From Mobilicoccus massiliensis (lineage in GTDB: Bacteria; Actinomycetota; Actinomycetes; Actinomycetales; Dermatophilaceae), in assembly GCF_000826525.2 (NCBI RefSeq), contig NZ_LN651329.1, positions 154,005 through 218,004 on the forward strand: a DNA stretch of 64,000 bases. The letters are read 5' to 3'. Positions 34,182 through 42,160 of this stretch are shown here, piece by piece (position 1 is the stretch's first letter; the number at the start of each line of letters is the position of its first letter). A model generated the notes under the pieces. It was not told the DNA's origin and made no database searches. It saw only the letters and a program-made list of their open reading frames with translations. The position numbers were made by a program, and so were the translations under genes.

Positions 34182-35456
34182 TCAGGAGGCGAGGTAGGTC
34201 GCCATCTCGCTGTCGGGGACCATCGAGCCGCCGGTCGCCCAGGCGAGATGGCAAGCGCCGGACGGGTTCTCGAGGTCGCGTAGCGCGGTCGGGCCCGCGG
34301 CTCCGGCGAGGGCGGAGGGTTCGAGGCGGATGCCCTCGGTCTCGTCGAGGAGGCGCAGCAGTCGGAACAGCTCGTCGTCGCGGACGGTGTACGCACCGGC
34401 GACGAGATCCTTCGTCGCCGACCAGGCGAGCTGCGAGGCGCGGCCGACGGCGAGCCCGTCGGCGACGGTACGACCGTGGAGGCCGAGATCCTGGACGGCG
34501 ATCGCGTCGCCCCGCCCGGTCGCGAGCGCGAGGAGCATGCAGGGAGCCTGCACCGGCTCGGCGTACCAGCAGTGCAGGTGCGCCGTATCGACGCCGCGAT
34601 CGCGCAATGCGAGGTGCAGCCCGGCGACGATGCCGCCCGGGCCGCCGCCGACCCCGCAGGGCAGGTGGACGTGCAGCGGATGCTCCGCAGTGGGAGTCAG
34701 ACCCGCGGTCTCGAGCTGATCGACGAGGCGCAGCCCCGCGACGGCGTACCCGAGGAAGAGTTCGCGTGAGCTCTCGTCGTCGACGAAGTGGGTGTGCGGG
34801 TCGGCGGCGGCCTGCGCGCGACCCGTCTCGACGGCGATGCCGTAGTCGCCCTCGTACTCGATCACCTCGGCACCGAGGCTGCGCAGCAGCTCCTTCTTCC
34901 ACTGCCGCGCGTCGGCGCTCATGTGGATGACGGCCCGGAACCCGAGCGCACGGGCCATGATGCCGATCGACAGACCGAGATTGCCGGTCGAACCCACCGC
35001 GATCGTGTACCGACTCAGGTGCTCGCGCAGGTCGGGTCCCGCGAAGTCGCGGTGATCACCGGCCGACGGGTCTCCGCCCGCCCACCCCGCGTCGAGCGCG
35101 AGTCGTTCGGCGACGGTGAGCACCTCGTAGATCCCGCCGCGGGCCTTGATCGACCCCGAGATCGGCAGCTCGTCGTCGCGCTTCAGCCACAGGGAACCGC
35201 GGAGGCCGAGCGCGGCGCGCATCCGGGGAACCTCGACGATCGGAGAGTCGATGATCCCCGCCTCGATCCCCTCGGGTCCGAGGTGCCAGGGGCCGTCGAA
35301 CGCCTCGGCGAGGAAGGGGGCGAACCGGCGCAGGCGGGCGTCGGCGTCCCGAACGTCGTCGAGCGTGACCACCCCCGGCACGTCCTGCGAACGGCGCGGG
35401 TTCACCCACGTCGTCGGGATGCCGGCACGCACGTCGTCCAGGGGAGCGCTGTTCAT
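34182..35456 (-). CDS. dsdA: D-serine ammonia-lyase
   Basis: 424 aa. A PLP enzyme that deaminates D-serine to pyruvate. ATG at 35456 gives MNSAPLDDVRAGIPTTWVNP, matching DsdA N termini. The PLP lysine lies in SGSIKARGGIYEV. SVGSTGNLGLSIGIMARALGF-type substrate loop and the glycine-rich HLPCGVGGGPGGI phosphate-binding loop are intact. Divergent from an MFS transporter with a shared operator-like palindrome, so transport and breakdown may be co-regulated. Confidence 0.93.
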   Translation of the reverse strand: MNSAPLDDVRAGIPTTWVNPRRSQDVPGVVTLDDVRDADARLRRFAPFLAEAFDGPWHLGPEGIEAGIIDSPIVEVPRMRAALGLRGSLWLKRDDELPISGSIKARGGIYEVLTVAERLALDAGWAGGDPSAGDHRDFAGPDLREHLSRYTIAVGSTGNLGLSIGIMARALGFRAVIHMSADARQWKKELLRSLGAEVIEYEGDYGIAVETGRAQAAADPHTHFVDDESSRELFLGYAVAGLRLVDQLETAGLTPTAEHPLHVHLPCGVGGGPGGIVAGLHLALRDRGVDTAHLHCWYAEPVQAPCMLLALATGRGDAIAVQDLGLHGRTVADGLAVGRASQLAWSATKDLVAGAYTVRDDELFRLLRLLDETEGIRLEPSALAGAAGPTALRDLENPSGACHLAWATGGSMVPDSEMATYLAS

Positions 35457-35543
35457 GACGCCATTCTCGTCGGCCGCCTCACCAGGCACGAGTTCGACGT
35501 CGGTACACACGTGCCTGCGGTTCGATCCATGTCGACAACCGAC

Positions 35544-35572
35544 CTGGACCAGTGTCCAGATCGGACTAGGCT
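35544..35572 (+). promoter_or_regulatory. MFS gene promoter with overlapping palindromic operator
   Basis: CTGGAC (35544-35549) and TAGGCT (35567-35572) are 17 bp apart. The palindrome CTGGACcagtGTCCAG (35544-35559) covers the -35 box and spacer, a classic repressor position. It lies between dsdA and the MFS gene and could control both. The regulator is unknown. Confidence 0.5.
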
Positions 35573-35693
35573 GCGTCGACGACGACGCCCGGTTTCGGGG
35601 GCGAGAGGGCGGCGTCGACGCCCGGGGGAGTCCTGGGGTTCTGCACCGTCGCTCCCGCCGAGCGCGAGGCGCCCGGAACCGCGAGGAGGCACC

Positions 35694-36926
35694 GTGAGCT
35701 CCACCATCTCGACCGCTCGGAGCGGAGCCGACGTGGGACGCGCGTCGTTTCTGATCGCGCTCCTGTGCTGGCTCACGGTCGCCCTCGAAGGCTTCGACCT
35801 CGTCGCGTTCGGCGCGGTCATCCCGACCCTTCTCGAGACCGGCCACCTCGGCATGACCGGCCCGGATGCGACGCTCGTCGCGACGTTGTCGCTGGTCGGC
35901 GTGGGGATCGGTGCGGCAGCGGGTGGGCCCGTCAACGACCGGTTCGGACGCCGCGTGGGGCTGTTCGTCTCGGTCGCGGTGTTCTCGGTCTTCACGATCC
36001 TCGTGCCGCTCGCGCCGAGTATCACGTTGCTCGCGGCGACCCGCCTCGTCGCCGGGCTCGGACTCGGTGCCTGCATGCCGACCGCCATCACGATCATGAC
36101 CGAGACCTCCCGCTCGGACCGCAAGGCCACCTCGACGACGGCGACGATGACCGGCTACCACGTGGGCGCGGTCGCGATGTCGCTGCTCGCCATCGTCGTC
36201 CTGCCCGACTGGCACGTCCTCTTCTACGCGGGCGGCGTCGCCGGTCTGCTGCTGTTGCCGCTGGTCTGGATCCACGTCCCCGAGACCGCGCCGATGGTCC
36301 GCACGGACGACCGTCCCGGCACCTCGCCGCGACGTGGAATCCTCGAACTCCTCGCCGCGCACCCGCGGGCGCTGCTCGGTTCGTGGCTCGCCTCGTTCAT
36401 GGGCCTGCTGCTCGTCTACGGGCTCAACACGTGGCTGCCGCAGATCATGCGGTCGGCGGGCTACTCGCTCGCCTCGTCGCTGAGCCTGCTGCTCATCATG
36501 AACGCGGGCGCGATCGCCGGGCTCGCGCTCGGCGGCATCGTCGCCGACCGTCGGGGCATCAAACGCTCGACGCTCGTGTGGTTCGGGGCGTCCGCGGTGT
36601 TCCTCGCGTTGCTCAGCCTGCGCATGAACGACCAGGTCCTGCTGCACGCGGTCGTGTTCGTCACGGGGCTGTTCGTCTTCAGCGCACAGGGGCTCGTCTA
36701 CGCGCTCGTCGCGCACCTCTTCGAGCCCGAGGTGCGCGGCGCCGCGATGGGTCTGGCCTCCGGCGTGGGTCGCATCGGTGCGATCGTCGGTCCGTTCGTC
36801 ACCGGCATGCTCGTCACCGCAGGTCTCGGGCACCCCTGGGGCTTCTACGTGTTCGCGGTCGTCGCGGTCCTCGCCGCCGGCGCCGTCGCGCTCATGCCGG
36901 CGTCGCCGCGGCCGTCGCGTCGCTGA
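35694..36926 (+). CDS. MFS transporter, aromatic acid:H+ symporter-like
   Basis: 410 aa. GTG after GAGGAGG. Twelve hydrophobic segments. TM1 carries ALEGFDLVAFGAVIP, the DxVxxG-type signature of the AAHS branch (PcaK, BenK), and the loop NDRFGRRVGLF follows TM2. Family members import hydroxybenzoate-type acids, yet the gene is paired with dsdA, so the true substrate is open; an amino or hydroxy acid is possible. It ends about 120 nt before the convergent GPP34 gene. Confidence 0.85.
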   Translation: MSSTISTARSGADVGRASFLIALLCWLTVALEGFDLVAFGAVIPTLLETGHLGMTGPDATLVATLSLVGVGIGAAAGGPVNDRFGRRVGLFVSVAVFSVFTILVPLAPSITLLAATRLVAGLGLGACMPTAITIMTETSRSDRKATSTTATMTGYHVGAVAMSLLAIVVLPDWHVLFYAGGVAGLLLLPLVWIHVPETAPMVRTDDRPGTSPRRGILELLAAHPRALLGSWLASFMGLLLVYGLNTWLPQIMRSAGYSLASSLSLLLIMNAGAIAGLALGGIVADRRGIKRSTLVWFGASAVFLALLSLRMNDQVLLHAVVFVTGLFVFSAQGLVYALVAHLFEPEVRGAAMGLASGVGRIGAIVGPFVTGMLVTAGLGHPWGFYVFAVVAVLAAGAVALMPASPRPSRR

Positions 36927-37044
36927 CGTCGAGGGCACCGGGCGACCGCACACGATCATCGATGCGGTCGTCCCCCGGGCAGGGCAGGGCCTGACGCGTT
37001 CGCATCACCGCTGACGCGGTGTCGTCGCGCAGTGGGGGTGAGCG

Positions 37045-37722
37045 TCAGGAACCGCTTCCGGAAACCGCGGTAGAGACGACGACGGCGGAGATGATCGCCG
37101 CGTTCATCGAGGCCACGGCGTTCGCCACCGCCTTGCTCATCGCCTCGCTCATGCGGATGTCGGCGGCCAGCTCCTTGATCCGCGTCTTGACCTCCCGCTT
37201 GCTCAGCCCGGCCCATTCGTCGGCCAACACCTTGGCCGCGAGGTCGAGACCCTGGAGGATCGAGAGCACCGTCGCCTCCTGCGGCGTGGCGGAGCCGCCG
37301 TGGAGCACGGCCCGCAGTCGGCCCCGCAACGCGCGCTCCGGCGACGGGTCGAGCACCGGACGTTTCTCGGGAACAAGCCCGAGCATCCGCTTCTCCTCGA
37401 CGCGGATGATGCCGGCCTGCGCGAGCGAGTCGACGATCTGGTCCTCCGCGGCCACCCGGCCGTCGCTGATGAGCTGGGAGGCCTTCTTGCCGTCCTTCTC
37501 ACCGAGCCGCGCGAGCGCGGCATCGAGCGCGGGATGCCCCGTGGGGGAGGCGTCGACCACGCTGACACGCGGATCCTTGTCCTCACTCAGCCGCACGCGC
37601 TCGGCGAGAACCAGGTCGACGACGTTGGCCGCCGCGTAGCCGTAGCTCGCCTGTGTGAACGCGCTCTCGGGCTTGCCGTCGTCTCGGGTGAGCAGCAGGA
37701 AGAGGTCCTCGGAGATCGTCAT
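37045..37722 (-). CDS. GPP34 (GOLPH3/Vps74-like) family protein
   Basis: 225 aa. The GPP34 fold is indicated by TISEDLFLLLTRDDGKPE at the start, the helical LVLAERVRL block and a beta-hairpin region RVEEKRMLGLVPEKRPVLD. In eukaryotes this family binds phosphatidylinositol 4-phosphate and tethers Golgi glycosyltransferases; in actinobacteria the role is unknown. The C-terminal ~25 residues are hydrophobic (MNAAIISAVVVSTAV), suggesting membrane contact. Confidence 0.85.
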   Translation of the reverse strand: MTISEDLFLLLTRDDGKPESAFTQASYGYAAANVVDLVLAERVRLSEDKDPRVSVVDASPTGHPALDAALARLGEKDGKKASQLISDGRVAAEDQIVDSLAQAGIIRVEEKRMLGLVPEKRPVLDPSPERALRGRLRAVLHGGSATPQEATVLSILQGLDLAAKVLADEWAGLSKREVKTRIKELAADIRMSEAMSKAVANAVASMNAAIISAVVVSTAVSGSGS

Positions 37723-37765
37723 GTGCCCAGGCTAGAAGCGTCATCACGGGCACGAGGTCGAACGC

Positions 37766-37841
37766 CGAAACAGCCGCCGATTCCGCGGCCTATCCGAGGT
37801 CGGTGCGGATCTCGGGTCGACCGCGGTCGGCGGCTGTCTCG
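37766..37841. repeat. long inverted repeat, family B, copy 1
   Basis: CGAAACAGCCGCCGATTCCGC begins the left arm (37766-37788, one base beyond the quoted run); the right arm is 37821-37841. The arms match apart from one base and a 2-nt gap. A closely related repeat with core GACAGCCGTCGTTTCCGG is at 63094-63174. It sits between the GPP34 gene and the small acidic gene. Confidence 0.75.
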
Positions 37842-37853
37842 CTGGAGTGCGGC

Positions 37854-38075
37854 TCACTCCTCGATCTGGGCGTCCTTGTCCCGGTGGATCTCGTCGGCCA
37901 TCTCGCTCACCTTGTCCTGCGGGACATCGACACCGGCGTCATCGAAACCCTTCTCGAGGTGTTCCTCGACGGTCTCGGGCTCGGCCCCGGGAACCTGCGA
38001 CCGGGCTCCGCTCTCGACGTTCTCGACGGCTTCGGCCTTGGCTGCGTCTTCTCCGTTGCTCTCTCGGTTGCTCAT
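37854..38075 (-). CDS. small acidic protein
   Basis: 73 aa; no family recognised. MSNRESNGEDAAKAEAVENV onward is Glu/Asp-rich and likely disordered at the N terminus. The C-terminal part (HLEKGFDDAGVDVPQDKVSEMADEIHRDKDAQIEE) could be helical. No signal or membrane segment. It lies 37 nt downstream of the secreted C15-like gene on the same strand. Confidence 0.6.
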   Translation of the reverse strand: MSNRESNGEDAAKAEAVENVESGARSQVPGAEPETVEEHLEKGFDDAGVDVPQDKVSEMADEIHRDKDAQIEE

Positions 38076-38112
38076 GGCCCCATCTACCCGGACGACCCGT
38101 ACGCCAAACGAC

Positions 38113-39645
38113 TCAGTGCTCCGCGGCGGCGTGAACGAGCGCGACCGTCTGTCGCACGATGACCTGCCGCCACGCATCGAAGCTCGCGTCACTGGGTGCG
38201 TACAGATTCGTCTTCTCGAAGTGCTGCATGATCGGCGTGTGGATGTGCCCGGCGGGAATGTCGCGGCCGAGTCGGTCTCGCAGCAGCGTGTTGCGGTAGC
38301 CGCTCTCGTTGGACAGGTACGTCCCACCACTTCCGGCATACGCACAGGAGTCCTTCGACGGGGGCGTGCCGGGTTGCACGGGCGTCGTCGTGCCCGTGAG
38401 AGCAGCGTTGCGGGTCACCCGCTCGGGTGAGTCGCAGTTCGGGAACTCCGTGTACTCGGTGTTGCGGATGACCGGGAACCCTTCGCCCTCGGCCCACTGC
38501 GCACCGGGCGGGGGCGCGAGGTCGGCTCCGGTGCCCGCCTCGGCCATCGGCGCGAAGGGCAACGTCGAGGTCGTCCACTGCGGCGGGTTGTGCAGGTCGA
38601 ACACCCGCGGACCGCCCCAGCGTGGCACGACCGTCGTGTTGCAGCCCGGGTTGTTCTTCGCGATCTGGGGCACGCCGTCGATGGGGCGGCACGGCCGACT
38701 GCCGTCGTTGCCGGCCGACACCCCGTGGTACCGGCCGTTCCACACCTCGAGGTCGAAGCGCCCCTCGCGGCCCTGGCTCACGGTGATCGACGCCGTCAGC
38801 GCCTTGCGGCCGCCGCGCATGTGCGGGCCGACGGTGTCCTCGATCCACCCCGCCGTGAACTCCGTGTAGTTCACCGGGAGCAGGTAGGCGTTGATCACCT
38901 GACGGCGGCCGTCCTTGCCGACGTGCGTCGTGCCGTCGACGGCCAGAGCCGTGGCGCCCGAGGGATTGCCGTGCCGGATGTTGTTCCCCGCCGCGCCCGT
39001 GGCCGTACCGGCGTCGCCGCCGTCGAGCGTGTACGGGTCGAAGCCGCTCACCATGACCCGGGCGTACCGCTCGCCCGCCGGGTAGGAGATGTCGGTCATG
39101 CCTCGCGAGGCCTTCTCGAAGGTCTCGATGATGCGCTCACGCTCCGGAGCGGTGAGGCCGTGCCGCGGCTGCCACTGTCGCAGCGCGGCGGTCACCTGCA
39201 GGCGGGTCCAATAGAGCGGTCGATCGTCACTGCGAGGAAGCGTGCCTCGCACCCAGCCGGTCGACTGCACACGGGCCACGGCCGCCTTCCACAACCGGCG
39301 TCCCTCCCGTTCGGCGACCACCCGTGCACGCCGGGAGTCGTGGGCGCCGCACATCATGCCGACGAGCCGCGGTGCGACGTCCTCGAACCCGCCGCCGACG
39401 ATCATGTCCTGCGCGAAACTCGTGGCGGTGAGCCGGGAGGGGTCCGCCGGGTCGGGCAGCCGCGCGTCCAGACGCTTCTCCTCGACCGAGAGCGGAGCGG
39501 AGGCGTCGAGACAGGCGGCGCGCAACACTCCGCTGCCGGGCGTCGTCGTCGGTGTGGGGGAGGAGGCGTGGGCGGCGCTCGCCGGCGCGGCGAGAGCGAC
39601 GGCCGCGGCCGTCGACAGCAGAACGGCAACTCGACGGTGAGTCAT
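38113..39645 (-). CDS. secreted pyroglutamyl-peptidase-like (C15 fold) protein
   Basis: 510 aa. Sec signal peptide (MTHRRVAVLLSTAAAVALAAPASAAHA). Three blocks recall pyrrolidone carboxyl peptidase: VSGFDPYTLDGGD with NPSGATALAVDG (GFxPF...NPS), SNESGYRNTLLRD (active-site region) and AGHIHTPIMQHFE (GFIHVP, catalytic His). The usual Cys of the SNxAGTxxCN block appears to be Thr here, so peptidase activity is doubtful. It is more than twice the length of typical C15 enzymes. GAAGGGA precedes the ATG. Function uncertain. Confidence 0.6.
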   Translation of the reverse strand: MTHRRVAVLLSTAAAVALAAPASAAHASSPTPTTTPGSGVLRAACLDASAPLSVEEKRLDARLPDPADPSRLTATSFAQDMIVGGGFEDVAPRLVGMMCGAHDSRRARVVAEREGRRLWKAAVARVQSTGWVRGTLPRSDDRPLYWTRLQVTAALRQWQPRHGLTAPERERIIETFEKASRGMTDISYPAGERYARVMVSGFDPYTLDGGDAGTATGAAGNNIRHGNPSGATALAVDGTTHVGKDGRRQVINAYLLPVNYTEFTAGWIEDTVGPHMRGGRKALTASITVSQGREGRFDLEVWNGRYHGVSAGNDGSRPCRPIDGVPQIAKNNPGCNTTVVPRWGGPRVFDLHNPPQWTTSTLPFAPMAEAGTGADLAPPPGAQWAEGEGFPVIRNTEYTEFPNCDSPERVTRNAALTGTTTPVQPGTPPSKDSCAYAGSGGTYLSNESGYRNTLLRDRLGRDIPAGHIHTPIMQHFEKTNLYAPSDASFDAWRQVIVRQTVALVHAAAEH

Positions 39646-39928
39646 GGGGATTCCCTTCGGGGAGGACGGGGTGGGTCGGATGCTGGCACCCCCGCGTGAC
39701 GACCGCAACCGTGCGGTCGTCGCGGCCGAAGGAGTGACACGACGTTGCGGTACGGATTCGAGACTCCGTGCACGCCTGAGGCCATGCACGCCCGGGTTGT
39801 GGGCACCGGGCACGTCATCCATCCCCTGCTCACCGGGCATAGGACGTGCACGGGTGTGACATGAGGCGACACCGGCGCCTCGGACTGCGGCACTGCGAGT
39901 GCCGAGGGCGTTCTCGTGTGCGTGCCGG

Positions 39929-40819
39929 TCAGGAGGACGGGCGCGGGGGTGGCCGCAGCCCGTTTCGCGCTGCGCGATGAATCGCCTCGCCGAGGCGCGT
40001 GGTCGCTCGGGACGGCAGACGCCAACTCTGCCAGGCGAGGTGGACGTCGACGTGATCGTCGTTCCGACCGATGCGCACGAGCTCCCCGGTGTCGAGCAGG
40101 TCCCCGAGCTGAGGCTCGGAGATGAGTCCCCACCCCAGACCCGCTCGCACCGCGGCGAGGAACGCGTGGTTCTCGGGGATGAGGTGTTGGATCTCGGCAC
40201 CCTCGACGCCGTGTCTACGCAGCAGCCGATGCTGCAGTTCGTCCTCGTCGCTGAATCGGACCATCGGCAACCGGGCCCAGTCCACCTGCGTCGACGCGTG
40301 GCGCTCGCGCAACTGCGGGGTGCACACCGGGACGTAACGGAGGACTCCGAGCGGCTCGATCGTGCATCCGGACACGACCACGGGGTCGGAGGTGATGGCT
40401 CCGACCGCGGCGCCGGTGCGCAGGTGTTGGGTGCCGTGGTCCTCGACCTCGATGAGCAGTTCGAGCGTGACGTCCGGCCAGGTGGCGGCCTCGGCCAGCA
40501 CGGGGACGAACCACGTCGCGAGCGAGTCCGCGTTGACGACGAGGGGCAATCGGCGCCGGTGCACGGTGTCGGGGGTGAGTGCCGACACCGCGTCGGCCTC
40601 GAGCTCGGCGACCTGGCGGGCCAGGCGCAGCAGCACCTCGCCGTCGGCGGTCGCCCGACACGGCGAGGAACGCACGACGAGGACCCGGCCGTGGTGCCGT
40701 TCGAGGGCCTTGATGCGTTGGCTGATCGCCGGCGGCGTGACGTGTAGGGCCCTCGCGGCGGCCTCGAACGAGCCCTCGTCGACCACGGCGACGAGGGCAG
40801 CGAGCTGATCAGCGTGCAT
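39929..40819 (-). CDS. lysG: LysG/ArgP-type LysR regulator
   Basis: 296 aa. An N-terminal helix-turn-helix (DEGSFEAAARALHVTPPAISQRIKALE) precedes an LysR effector domain. Gene pairing with a divergent LysE exporter is the hallmark of LysG/ArgP, which senses lysine or arginine and switches on export. The 69-bp gap to lysE should hold its site. C-terminal residues RNGLRPPPRPSS are a short basic/Pro tail. Confidence 0.92.
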   Translation of the reverse strand: MHADQLAALVAVVDEGSFEAAARALHVTPPAISQRIKALERHHGRVLVVRSSPCRATADGEVLLRLARQVAELEADAVSALTPDTVHRRRLPLVVNADSLATWFVPVLAEAATWPDVTLELLIEVEDHGTQHLRTGAAVGAITSDPVVVSGCTIEPLGVLRYVPVCTPQLRERHASTQVDWARLPMVRFSDEDELQHRLLRRHGVEGAEIQHLIPENHAFLAAVRAGLGWGLISEPQLGDLLDTGELVRIGRNDDHVDVHLAWQSWRLPSRATTRLGEAIHRAARNGLRPPPRPSS

Positions 40820-40888
40820 AAGCTGACCTTAGGGTCGCGAAGAATGTTTCGCTGGATTGAATCGACGCCGATCCCTACCGTTTCCGGC

Positions 40889-41482
40889 ATGACGACCGCT
40901 CTCCTCGGATTCGCCACCGGCGCCGCGCTCATCATCGCGATCGGCGCGCAGAACGCCTACGTTCTGCGCCAGGGCCTCCGACGCGAGCACATCGGCATCG
41001 TCGTCGCGATCTGCGCGCTGAGCGACCTCGTCCTCATCCTCGCGGGGGTCGCGGGCATCGGAGCGGTGAGCCGGTTGCACCCCGCAGTGCTCGAACTGCT
41101 CCGCTTCGGCGGCGCTGCCTACCTCGCCTGGTTCGGAGTGCGCAGCCTCTGGTCGGCGCGAAAGGCGAGCGGGCTCGTCGCCTCGATTCCCCGGGGCGCC
41201 GGCTCGGTCGCGCTCACCGCGGTCGCGCTCACCTGGCTCAACCCGCACGTCTATCTCGACACCGTGCTCATGCTCGGGTCGGTCGCCAACCAGCACGGGC
41301 CGGTCGGGCGCTGGCAGTTCGCGACCGGTGCCGTCACGGCCAGTCTCGTCTGGTTCACCGGCCTCGGCCTCGGCGCCCGCGCCCTCGCGCCCCGCTTGGC
41401 CAGCCCGCGCCTCTGGCAGGCGATCGACGTCGTCGTCGGAATCACGATGCTGTCGATCGCCGCCATGCTCCTCGTCTCGTGA
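40889..41482 (+). CDS. lysE: LysE/ArgO-type basic amino acid exporter
   Basis: 197 aa, ATG at 40889. Six hydrophobic segments; the family signature GAQNAYVLRQGLRREHIGIVVAICALSDLVLI near the N terminus and TWLNPHVYLDTVLMLG in the middle are intact. It exports lysine and/or arginine when cytoplasmic levels rise. Control by the divergent LysG is expected. Confidence 0.94.
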   Translation: MTTALLGFATGAALIIAIGAQNAYVLRQGLRREHIGIVVAICALSDLVLILAGVAGIGAVSRLHPAVLELLRFGGAAYLAWFGVRSLWSARKASGLVASIPRGAGSVALTAVALTWLNPHVYLDTVLMLGSVANQHGPVGRWQFATGAVTASLVWFTGLGLGARALAPRLASPRLWQAIDVVVGITMLSIAAMLLVS

Positions 41483-41494
41483 GGCCGCCCCCAG

Positions 41495-41607
41495 TTCGCG
41501 CAACAAAGACCGGCCAGCTCGACGACGCCGCGACATGGTCGGGCGATGACCAGGACGAATGCGAACGAGGCTCGCCGCAGGGGCGGGACTGATCGGTCTC
41601 TGTTGCG
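41495..41607. repeat. long inverted repeat, family A, copy 2
   Basis: Left arm TTCGCGCAACAAAGACCGG (from 41495) and right arm TGATCGGTCTCTGTTGCG (41590-41607) are imperfect inverses with a 73-bp loop. The right arm differs from the other copies at two or three bases, so this copy is decaying. It lies between lysE and the disrupted membrane-protein gene. Confidence 0.75.
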
Positions 41608-42152
41608 TGTCCGTGTCGCCCGCCCGTGTTGCGTGGAACTCGGGCGCGGTCGGGCCACGGGGCCTCCGACGGCGATTCGGACGGCTAGGTTCGGTGCCGT
41701 GGAGAGCGATTCCTCTGGGCCGGCCCGCACGAACCCCCGAAGGCGTCTCGAGGGGTCGGCGCGGCCCGGCACGGGCGGCGAAAGCGCTCATCGTCTGGAC
41801 GCGGGCCCGGTCTACGGCACCGCACGGCGTCTCGAGCGCCGTGTCCGCGCCCGGTTTCCGGAGCGTCACCTGGCAGAGCTCGCCGACCAGCTCTGCGACC
41901 TCGTCGAGACCATCGGGCGAGAGCGCGACCGTTCACCCGCGTTCGTGCTCATCCGCAACGGCTGCCGAGTACTCATCGCGGTGATCGTCGTCGCCGTGAC
42001 CGCCACGGTCGTCGTCGGCGCCGGGGCGGCGTTCGGTGAGGCACATCGACTCTCGGCGATCGACTGGCCGCCGCTCGTGGAGAGCACGATCAACGACATC
42101 GTGTTCGCCGGTGTGGCCGTGTTCTTTCTCCACGCCCTGCCCGAGCGCCTCG

Positions 42153-42160
42153 AACGTCGC
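42153..42160. repeat. target-site duplication, left copy
   Basis: AACGTCGC here is repeated exactly at 43588-43595, flanking the insertion sequence. Eight bp fits the IS256 family. Confidence 0.85.

Noticed and set aside
35457..36959. Minus-strand frame extending dsdA upstream across the MFS gene
   Set aside because: The extension is Arg/Glu/His-rich low-complexity sequence antisense to a membrane protein; the DsdA N terminus starts naturally at 35456.
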